This document shows positions 1-4,502 of a DNA stretch of 6,756 nucleotides, in pieces; position 1 is the stretch's first letter; each line of letters opens with the position of its first letter. Below the pieces are notes generated by a model. That model saw nothing but the letters and a program-made list of their open reading frames with translations. It had not been told where the DNA came from and did no database searches. The DNA comes from JBCCMB01 sp039026555 (GTDB lineage: Bacteria; Pseudomonadota; Alphaproteobacteria; Caulobacterales; Hyphomonadaceae). The position numbers were made by a program, and so were the translations under genes. The stretch spans positions 1 through 6,756 of the forward strand of contig JBCCMB010000148.1 of NCBI GenBank assembly GCA_039026555.1, written 5' to 3'.

Positions 1-349
1 GACCGTTCGACGCTTTGAGGACATATACTTCGGGATCGTCGGCGAATTTGAGCAGAGCTTTCGATCCTGATCGATCCAACACAAAGCTTCGTCCTGTGGA
101 CGGCTCCGCATAGGCGGTCGCTAAGCTTTTGCGCGAAAATCGCCGTTCGAACATGGCGGCGAGGTCTAAATCCGGCGCGGGCTCGAAACGCTCCGTCGCC
201 TCACCCGAATAGACGGGCGCACCCGATGACGGGTCCGCCATAAAGACCGGCGAGTCTTCGCGTTCGTCCGCGAATGCGCTCACGCCTGTCGGCGCGACGC
301 CCGCAACGGCGGCGCCAAGCAAGAAATTCCTGAAGGGTTTCGTCATCAT
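1..349 (-). CDS. Secreted hypothetical protein, N-terminal part (possibly DUF4908-like)
   Basis: The reading frame starts at the first of two tandem ATGs (349 and 346) and stays open to the left edge, so about 116 N-terminal residues are visible. AGGGG lies 10 nt before the first ATG. Residues 1-27 look like a Sec signal peptide: a basic start (MMTKPFRN), a hydrophobic core (FLLGAAVAGVAP) and a small-residue cleavage region (GVSAFA). The mature part is polar, then ends in a stretch that looks like short beta strands (RSFVLDRSG, KALLKF, EVYVLKAS). It lies 96 bp downstream of phaB on the same strand, so co-transcription is possible. The pattern reminds me of alphaproteobacterial DUF4908 proteins, but this is from memory and the C-terminal half is missing. 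Export to the periplasm is well supported; the function is unknown. Confidence 0.75.
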   Translation of the reverse strand, partial: MMTKPFRNFLLGAAVAGVAPTGVSAFADEREDSPVFMADPSSGAPVYSGEATERFEPAPDLDLAAMFERRFSRKSLATAYAEPSTGRSFVLDRSGSKALLKFADDPEVYVLKASNG

Positions 350-445
350 CGCAAGTAAGCCCCTGGACTGGGGCGGTTTTACGGCGAAACGGGTAAACAA
401 ACAGTCCAACGCGCCGTCATCCGCGCTGGACCGCCGCTCAATGAC

Positions 446-1171
446 CTAACCTAGGATGTATTGTCCGCCATTCGCCGTAATGGTTGCGCCGGTGATAAAG
501 GCGGCGTCCTCGCTGGCTAGAAACGCCACGCACGCAGCGATTTCTTCAGCCTTGCCCAAACGCCCGACGGGGATGGACGCGACAATGCTCTCCAACACCT
601 TCTCGGGGACAGCGGCGACCATGTCCGTATCGATATAACCGGGCGCGACAGCATTTACGGTTATGCCCTTACGCGCGGTTTCCTGCGCATAGGCTTTGGT
701 AAACCCGATCAAGCCGGCCTTGGCGGCGGAGTAATTGGTCTGCCCCATCTGCCCCTTTTGGGCGTTGATCGAGGAAATGTTGACGATACGGCCAAACCCG
801 CGCTCGCGCATGCTGTCGACGGTAAGACGACAGAGATTGAAAGCGGAGGTCAGATCGACGCGGAGCACGTCGTCCCACATTTCCGGGGTCATTTTGTGCA
901 GCATCGCGTCGCGCGTAATTCCGGCGTTGTTGACCACAACGTCTATGGGGCCGACCTCCGCCTCGATCTTAGCGACGGCGGCTTCACACGCGCCATAATC
1001 TCCAACGTCAAACTTATACACTTTGACGCCGATCGCGTCGGCGCATTCTTTTGCGGCGGCTTCATTACCAGCGAAGTTCGCGGCGACCTTGAACCCGTCT
1101 TTCACCAGACGCTCGCTGATGGCGCGGCCGATACCGCGCGTCCCGCCCGTCACTAATGCAGTCTTTGTCAT
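446..1171 (-). CDS. phaB: Acetoacetyl-CoA reductase PhaB (SDR family)
   Basis: Reduces acetoacetyl-CoA to (R)-3-hydroxybutyryl-CoA, the monomer for PHB synthase, in the cytoplasm. The 241-residue length is normal for PhaB. It is a classical short-chain dehydrogenase: the nucleotide-binding TGGTRGIG motif is at residues 8-15, NNAGITRD at 81-88, the catalytic Ser at S134 in NISSIN, and Y147-x3-K151. The stretches NISSINAQKGQ and GQTNYSAAKAG and the C-terminal ANGGQY are PhaB-like rather than generic FabG. One oddity: the position of the fourth catalytic residue (Asn in VNLTS-type motifs, 41 residues before the Tyr) is Asp, D106. The ATG at 1171 is preceded by a near-ideal GGGAGGA 4 nt upstream. 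The gene is divergent from phaR across a 283-bp spacer; no thiolase (phaA) is adjacent. FabG is the main alternative, but the PhaB motifs and the phaR neighbour argue against it. Confidence 0.93.
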   Translation of the reverse strand: MTKTALVTGGTRGIGRAISERLVKDGFKVAANFAGNEAAAKECADAIGVKVYKFDVGDYGACEAAVAKIEAEVGPIDVVVNNAGITRDAMLHKMTPEMWDDVLRVDLTSAFNLCRLTVDSMRERGFGRIVNISSINAQKGQMGQTNYSAAKAGLIGFTKAYAQETARKGITVNAVAPGYIDTDMVAAVPEKVLESIVASIPVGRLGKAEEIAACVAFLASEDAAFITGATITANGGQYILG

Positions 1172-1209
1172 ATAGTCCTCCCAGTTCCCTTCGGCTTATA
1201 TCTATGCGC

Positions 1210-1221
1210 TGCACGTTTGCA
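1210..1221. promoter_or_regulatory. TGCA-N4-TGCA element upstream of phaB
   Basis: TGCA (1210-1213), CGTT, TGCA (1218-1221). Each TGCA is itself palindromic, so the unit reads as a dyad on both strands. It ends about 40 bp before the phaB start codon, where a repressor would block transcription. TGC-type half-sites fit what is known of PhaR binding; the assignment is inference. Confidence 0.35.
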
Positions 1222-1273
1222 TAACCGCCCTATACCCAAGCAGTAACTATCTATGACGCCGTCGCGCAAGGCG

Positions 1274-1293
1274 TGTTGCGAGAACTCGCACCA
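1274..1293. promoter_or_regulatory. Inverted repeat, candidate PhaR operator 1
   Basis: Six perfectly paired bases on each side (TGCGAG at 1277-1282, CTCGCA at 1285-1290) around a central AA. One mismatch further out, pairing resumes for two more bases, giving 8 of 9 pairs over 20 bp. It sits in the middle of the phaB-phaR spacer and shares TGCG/CGCA arms with the next dyad. Confidence 0.5.
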
Positions 1294-1295
1294 AA

Positions 1296-1312
1296 TGCGT
1301 CGGCGCGACGCA
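1296..1312. promoter_or_regulatory. Inverted repeat, candidate PhaR operator 2
   Basis: A perfect 7-bp inverted repeat, TGCGTCG (1296-1302) and CGACGCA (1306-1312), around GCG. Its centre is about 20.5 bp, or two helical turns, from the centre of the dyad at 1274-1293, so both sites would face the same side of the DNA. The shared TGCG/CGCA ends suggest that one protein binds both. Confidence 0.5.
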
Positions 1313-1402
1313 GATTTCCGTTGGCCTGAAATTGTGCAGTTGCGTGATTATTGTGTTAGGTTTGAATCATACGGCAAAAGGCGCTTTGCTGGAGAGGGAT
1401 GT

Positions 1403-1416
1403 TTCGCGCGCGCGAA
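1403..1416. repeat. 14-bp perfect palindrome before phaR
   Basis: TTCGCGCGCGCGAA is self-complementary over all 14 bases and ends 38 bp before the phaR start codon. The alternating CG core may reflect base composition, but the TT/AA ends make a complete palindrome. It could be an operator or a hairpin in the phaR leader. Confidence 0.3.
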
Positions 1417-1442
1417 GGTTGGGATTCGCGGCCGCCCGTACT

Positions 1443-1447
1443 GGGAG
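1443..1447 (+). promoter_or_regulatory. Ribosome binding site deciding the phaR GTG start
   Basis: GGGAG lies 7 nt before GTG at 1455. An in-frame GTG at 1449 is followed at once by TGA (1452-1454), so the frame cannot start further upstream and GTG 1455 is the first usable start. Confidence 0.7.
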
Positions 1448-1454
1448 AGTGTGA

Positions 1455-2105
1455 GTGACGAAGGCAAATGGCGCGGAAGCGCCGATCATTATCAAAAAGT
1501 ACGCGAACAGGCGGCTCTACGATACAAATGCGAGCGCCTACGTCACGTTGGACCATCTTTCAAAGCTGGTGCGCGATGGGAAGGATTTCATCGTCCAGGA
1601 CGCCAAGACCGGGCAAGACCTCACCCGCAGCGTGCTGGCGCAGATCATCTTCGAACAGGAGAACCGGCAGGACGGCGTTCTGCCCGTCAGTTTCCTGCGC
1701 CAATTGATCCAGTTTTATGGCGACAGCTTCCAATCGCTCCTGCCCGCCTATCTTGAGCTGAGCATGAACAGCTTCGCGACCCAGCAAGAAAAATGGCGCG
1801 AGCATATGGGACGCGCGCTGTCCGAAACCGCCTCCTCCGGCAATTTCGATGATCAAATTCGAAAAAACATGGAATTGTTCGAAGAAACCATGCGGATCTT
1901 CGCGCCCTATAGCGCTCGCGTCCAACCAGATGCGGCCGGAAAGGATACGGCGCAAAACGGAGACGCCGGCGAAAAGGGAGCCTCAAGCGCCAATCGCGAC
2001 GCATTGGCGGCTGCCGATCCAATCCGTGTCATGCAGCGGCAAATGGCGGAAATGCAGCGCCAGCTGGCCATGCTGTCCGGTATCACGCCCGACAAAACAA
2101 ACTAG
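1455..2105 (+). CDS. phaR: Polyhydroxyalkanoate synthesis repressor PhaR
   Basis: PHB-responsive DNA-binding repressor of the PhaR/AniA family. It typically represses phasin genes and its own gene until it is titrated onto nascent PHB granules. Of 216 residues, the N-terminal PHB/PHA accumulation regulator domain (about 10-72) carries the signature IIIKKYANRRLYDTNASAYV, followed by the family-typical DHLSKLVRDGKDFIVQDAKTGQDLTRSVL and IIFEQE. The second PHB-accumulation regulatory segment (about 74-150) includes LPVSFLRQLIQFYGDS and repeated helices. The tail (150-216) has a low-complexity Ala/Gly/Asp linker and an amphipathic helix, RVMQRQMAEMQRQLAML, probably for oligomerisation or granule contact. 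The start is GTG. The neighbour phaB supports the role. Autoregulation through the upstream dyads is inferred. Confidence in the family is very high. Confidence 0.96.
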   Translation: MTKANGAEAPIIIKKYANRRLYDTNASAYVTLDHLSKLVRDGKDFIVQDAKTGQDLTRSVLAQIIFEQENRQDGVLPVSFLRQLIQFYGDSFQSLLPAYLELSMNSFATQQEKWREHMGRALSETASSGNFDDQIRKNMELFEETMRIFAPYSARVQPDAAGKDTAQNGDAGEKGASSANRDALAAADPIRVMQRQMAEMQRQLAMLSGITPDKTN

Positions 2106-2156
2106 GCGATATCCAACTTCATCAACACGCGGTGCGAAATTTGCCGCTTGCTCGGT

Positions 2157-2429
2157 ATGAAAGTGGAAACTGTCTCATTCGCACACAGCGTTTATGATCG
2201 CCGGTCCTATAACAAGGACACGCGCGGACAGGGTGAAAAGCGCGAGAGACGACAAGACCGCCGCCGGGCGCGCAATACGACCACGCCATGGGTCAACGCC
2301 GCATTCGGCGCGCAAATCATCGGACAAGCGACCGCCAGCCAGACGTCGATGGATGCAAACCGCGCCGAAGACGTTTACGCGGCGCAAGCGAACATCGCCA
2401 GGACGCCCAGAACGCTTCGCCGCGCTTAG
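2157..2429 (+). CDS. Small basic hypothetical protein
   Basis: A 90-residue protein starting at ATG 2157; an upstream in-frame TTG at 2148 would add three residues. No strong ribosome binding site is visible. The N-terminal half (about 15-43) is very basic and disordered-looking, rich in Arg, Lys, Asp and Gln. A conserved-looking hydrophobic segment, TPWVNAAFGAQIIGQA, at about 43-58 is followed by a short Tyr/Ala tail ending in RTLRRA. I recall similar short alphaproteobacterial proteins with a W-V/I-N-A-A-F-G-A-Q core, without a known function. It begins 51 bp after phaR on the same strand, so it is probably co-transcribed, and ends 8 bp from the stop of the convergent gene. Codon third positions are mostly G or C, which fits a real gene. 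Overlapping frames in this stretch look like shadows. Confidence 0.6.
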   Translation: MKVETVSFAHSVYDRRSYNKDTRGQGEKRERRQDRRRARNTTTPWVNAAFGAQIIGQATASQTSMDANRAEDVYAAQANIARTPRTLRRA

Positions 2430-2437
2430 GCCTCGCG

Positions 2438-2848
2438 CTAATCGCCGTTTTCCAAACGCTCAAGCTTGGTCAAAACCCGCTCCAGCAATTGTTCGATGCG
2501 ATCAATGCGCTCGTGCAAGCCTGTGAGCGCTTCACGATTCAAGCTCAAAACCGGCGTCGCCGCCACAGGACTAAGTCCGCCGCTCAATCGATGTCCGCCA
2601 TTCGACGCGGTGATCGGCTCGCCCCAATCCGGCGTCGCAACGCCGCATCGATCCGCCACCTCGCGGTGATCGGCGGCGAGCAAATTCGCGAACGCGGCGA
2701 CTTCCTCGTCCTCCACTTCGCGTTGATCCTTATAGATCAGATCCATTTCGTCCGGCGTCATCCCGGCGGCGAGCGCCAGCGCTTCGCGAGTTAACCCCAC
2801 CGCCGACAAACGCGCGTCAAACCATTCCTGATCGAAAAATAAGGCCAT
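2438..2848 (-). CDS. Small HTH-like protein with C-terminal leucine zipper
   Basis: 136 residues. Residues about 8-70 resemble a Cro/C1 (XRE)-type helix-turn-helix fold: WFDARLSAVGLTREALALA, a turn at GMTPDEM, then EDEEVAAFANLL and REVADRCGV. A Gly/Ser/Pro-rich linker covers about 71-100. Residues 108-132 show an unbroken 3-4 heptad (L108, L111, I115, I118, L122, V125, L129, L132), a convincing coiled coil, probably for dimerisation. No good Shine-Dalgarno is seen before ATG 2848, so translation may be weak or leaderless. Three TTGC-containing repeats lie upstream. It is probably a DNA-binding regulator. An alternative is a cytoplasmic adaptor that kept the fold but not DNA binding, because the recognition helix (DEMDLIYKD) is acidic. 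Confidence 0.8.
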   Translation of the reverse strand: MALFFDQEWFDARLSAVGLTREALALAAGMTPDEMDLIYKDQREVEDEEVAAFANLLAADHREVADRCGVATPDWGEPITASNGGHRLSGGLSPVAATPVLSLNREALTGLHERIDRIEQLLERVLTKLERLENGD

Positions 2849-2897
2849 AGTCGACAGGTTAAATCATGAGACCCGAGCCTGCGCCAACTCCTCAAGC

Positions 2898-2938
2898 GCA
2901 TTGCGGATCAAGCATTGCAAACTTGTAACGCTTGCAAA
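2898..2938. repeat. Repeated TTGC boxes upstream of the HTH gene
   Basis: GCATTGC occurs at 2898-2904 and again at 2912-2918; TTGCAAA occurs at 2915-2921 and again at 2932-2938. The three TTGC cores lie 14 and 17 bp apart. They are 50-90 bp upstream of the HTH-like gene (minus strand) and after the stop of the membrane protein gene. They may be operator or promoter elements; this is inference. Confidence 0.35.
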
Positions 2939-2959
2939 GGAATATTGTGACGATCGCGA

Positions 2960-3430
2960 CTAGCCGCCGAAACCTTCCCCAACGCCGAAATCGCGCCGAG
3001 CGGAGACGATCGTCACCACCACGCCCGCCAGCACGTCGAGCAAGCACATCATTGTCAGAATAAAGAAAATCGATGTCGCAAAATTCTTGAACAACAAGAA
3101 CTCCACCAACGCGATGATAAAGAGGATCATCGACACCGCATGGTTGAAAATCGTAGCCGCGCCCGTGCTCGTCGATTTGATGATTTCGATGAATAGCAGC
3201 GCGAGGCCGATCAAGAGCAGCACATCGCCCGACGTAATCGCCCAAACGGCGTCGTCCGCCACCATATTCACCGTCGCCAAGGGCGAGGCCAGGCTTTCGG
3301 TCATATCAAGCGCGCCGGCGGTCCCCGCCTCTATGTCGGTTGCGCTTGGCGGGCGAAAGGCGAACGCCAGCAGATTGTAAATTATGATTGGAATGGACAG
3401 CAGCGGAAAAATGCCGAACACGACGCGCAT
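2960..3430 (-). CDS. Conserved four-helix inner-membrane protein, unknown function
   Basis: 156 residues with four likely transmembrane helices: about 3-25, 68-84, 92-114 and 117-143. The loop at 26-66 is polar and acidic (DIEAGTAGALDMTES). Conserved-looking motifs lie in and between the helices: SGDVLLLIGLALLFIEIIKST (acidic E82 in the membrane, K85-S86 at its end), FNHAVSM, ATSIFF and LLDVLAG with a membrane-embedded D132. The C-terminus ARRDFGVGEGFGG is probably cytoplasmic. I recall this as a widespread alphaproteobacterial family of uncharacterised membrane proteins. ATG 3430 is preceded by GAGGGG at 7 nt. It is 150 bp downstream of the GT2 gene on the same strand, with a GANTC site at 3465-3469. 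The buried charged residues hint at transport or a protein partner, but I assign no function. Confidence 0.85.
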   Translation of the reverse strand: MRVVFGIFPLLSIPIIIYNLLAFAFRPPSATDIEAGTAGALDMTESLASPLATVNMVADDAVWAITSGDVLLLIGLALLFIEIIKSTSTGAATIFNHAVSMILFIIALVEFLLFKNFATSIFFILTMMCLLDVLAGVVVTIVSARRDFGVGEGFGG

Positions 3431-3580
3431 ATCTTATCCCCTCTTCAATCTGGGTCGGCGCGCGGACTCAACCGCCCCGCGCGGCGTTAACCTTAGACGT
3501 CAGCGGTAGCGAAGTTTCGATCCTATGAAAAGCCCTGGCGACATGCGCGCCGCCTTGAGTTCTTTCTCCGACAGCCGACC

Positions 3581-4327
3581 CTAAACGTCGTCGACGCCGC
3601 CCGGCGACCGACGCCGTTTCATCAGCCAAATCACGCCGCGTAGATCTGTCGCTGCAGCGGCTAAGCGACCGAAATTGGTGTATTTTGAACGTCCGAAACT
3701 GCGCGGCCTGTGGTTTACGGGACACGCCTCGACGCCAAACCCCTCAGCCTTCATCAAGGCGGGCATATAACGGTGCATGTGGTCAAAATAGGGAAGCGCC
3801 AAAAACGCGTCCTTCTTAAACGCCTTCGCGCCGCAGCCTGAATCGTCATGGTCGTCTTTCAGCACGCCCATCCGGACGCGATTCGCCAAACGCGACCCGA
3901 ACCGCTTCCACGCCGTGTCCTTGCGCTTCTCGCGGCGTCCCTGGACAAGCGCCAAGTCGGATGGCGCGTCGGCCCGCGTCAATTGCGCATACAGCGCCGG
4001 TAGATCGATCGGGTCGTTTTGGCCGTCGCCGTCGAGTGTCGCGACGATGGGCGCTCGCGCCGCCTGCACGCCGCTGCGCACCGCACGGCTTTGGCCGGCG
4101 TTTCGCCGATGTCCGGCGATGCGCAACGCCGGCAGCTCGGCCTTCAGCGCCGCCAGCCGCGCACGCGTATCGTCTGTCGAGCTGTCGTCGACAAAGATCA
4201 TCTCATAGCTGCGCCCGTCGAGTACGGACGCGATCTCGCGTGCGAGCGCATCGACATTCTCCGCCTCGTTATAGACAGGAACGACGACACTTAATTCGCG
4301 GGCTGTTGGAGGCTTGGGCGCGGTCAC
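3581..4327 (-). CDS. Family 2 glycosyltransferase, DPM1-like (polyprenyl-phosphate sugar synthase)
   Basis: Probably transfers a sugar from an NDP-sugar to a polyprenyl phosphate at the cytoplasmic face of the inner membrane. From the GTG start at 4327 (248 residues) it shows VPVYNE at 16-21, the nucleotide-binding VDDSSTDDT at 46-54, the metal-binding DGDGQNDP at 99-106, GRR at 130-132, SGCGAK at 163-168 (the acceptor-side motif of this subfamily), HRYMPAL at 185-191 and the RxFGxSKY end motif at 209-216. Unlike many bacterial relatives (ArnC, GtrB) it has no C-terminal membrane helices; it is a compact DPM1 form with a basic tail (KRRR). The start is uncertain: GTG 4327 has GAAGAG at 7 nt, while TTG 4342 would add five residues but has only AGGG at 12 nt. 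It is divergent from an ArnT-like transferase that would consume its product. The sugar is not known. Confidence 0.9.
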   Translation of the reverse strand: MTAPKPPTARELSVVVPVYNEAENVDALAREIASVLDGRSYEMIFVDDSSTDDTRARLAALKAELPALRIAGHRRNAGQSRAVRSGVQAARAPIVATLDGDGQNDPIDLPALYAQLTRADAPSDLALVQGRREKRKDTAWKRFGSRLANRVRMGVLKDDHDDSGCGAKAFKKDAFLALPYFDHMHRYMPALMKAEGFGVEACPVNHRPRSFGRSKYTNFGRLAAAATDLRGVIWLMKRRRSPGGVDDV

Positions 4328-4362
4328 CGAGACACTCTTCAAACTAAAGCGCGACCCTCATA

Positions 4363-4376
4363 GCGTCACTTGACGC
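4363..4376. promoter_or_regulatory. Inverted repeat upstream of the GT2 gene
   Basis: GCGTCA (4363-4368), CT, TGACGC (4371-4376): six perfect pairs with a 2-bp centre. It lies 35 bp (GTG start) or 20 bp (TTG start) before the GT2 coding region, suitable for a dimeric regulator. No family can be named. Confidence 0.35.
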
Positions 4377-4456
4377 GACTTGCGAGGCCGATCATGCACC
4401 TTGGGCGGTAAAAGCTGCGCGACGACGCCGTTTTCAGGCGCTAAGACAAGATGATA

Positions 4457-4490
4457 CGCGCCGCTTGGACCTAAACGAATTGGCGGCGCG
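4457..4490 (+). promoter_or_regulatory. Possible leader stem-loop before the ArnT-like gene
   Basis: CGCGCCGC (4457-4464) pairs perfectly with GCGGCGCG (4483-4490) across an 18-nt AT-richer loop. The stem ends 4 nt before the GGAGA ribosome binding site at 4495-4499. If transcribed, this would place a stable hairpin against the ribosome site. It could equally be an operator in DNA, or chance in GC-rich sequence. Confidence 0.35.
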
Positions 4491-4502
4491 ATCTGGAGAC
4501 AG

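Larger units (their letters stand above)
1172..1454. promoter_or_regulatory. Divergent phaB-phaR regulatory spacer
   Basis: This 283-bp spacer must hold the promoters of both phaB (minus) and phaR (plus). It contains a TGCA-N4-TGCA element near phaB, two adjacent TGCG...CGCA dyads in the middle, a 14-bp palindrome near phaR, and GANTC sites at 1364-1368 and 1423-1427. TATCTATG occurs twice, at 1199-1206 and 1248-1255. I could not pick out a convincing -35/-10 pair for either gene. PhaR homologues are known to bind TGC-rich DNA upstream of PHB genes and to autoregulate, so this is the natural place for its operator. Confidence 0.7.
4328..4502. promoter_or_regulatory. Divergent promoter region between the two glycosyltransferases
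   Basis: The spacer must carry promoters for the GT2 gene (minus) and the ArnT-like gene (plus). It holds an inverted repeat at 4363-4376 near GT2 and an 8-bp stem-loop at 4457-4490 near the ArnT-like gene. I see no clear -35/-10 consensus. Confidence 0.5.

Noticed and set aside
360..373. CCCC-TGGACT-GGGG hairpin followed by TTTT on the plus strand
   Set aside because: Only four pairs, and no plus-strand gene ends there; on the minus strand it overlaps the ribosome site of the left-edge gene.
758..1156. 132-codon plus-strand frame opposite phaB
   Set aside because: Antisense shadow of a strongly conserved SDR gene; GC-rich codon bias opens this frame.
1428..1435. GCGGCCGC palindrome before phaR
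   Set aside because: An 8-bp GC-only palindrome is expected often in DNA of this composition.
1253..1756. 167-codon plus-strand frame starting in the phaB-phaR spacer
   Set aside because: It runs out of frame through the start of phaR, has a composition-driven Arg/Ala-rich product without family features, and has no ribosome binding site.
1560..1955. 131-codon minus-strand frame inside phaR
   Set aside because: Lies wholly opposite a clear PhaR coding region; no independent support.
2422..2450. Possible bidirectional terminator between the convergent genes
   Set aside because: The 8-bp spacer and its flanks give no stem with a usable loop and no T-run.
2288..2794. 168-codon plus-strand frame across the small-protein and HTH genes
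   Set aside because: Overlaps both genes; the opposite frame gives a clean HTH domain and a perfect heptad coiled coil, which chance would not produce.
3525..3584. 19-codon plus-strand ORF (MKSPGDMRAALSSF...) between GT2 and the membrane protein gene
   Set aside because: Very short, no ribosome binding site, and overlaps the GT2 stop; no evidence that it is translated.
3468..3725. 85-codon minus-strand frame at the end of the GT2 gene
   Set aside because: Overlaps the conserved C-terminus of the GT2 enzyme in another frame; the product is Arg-rich without features.
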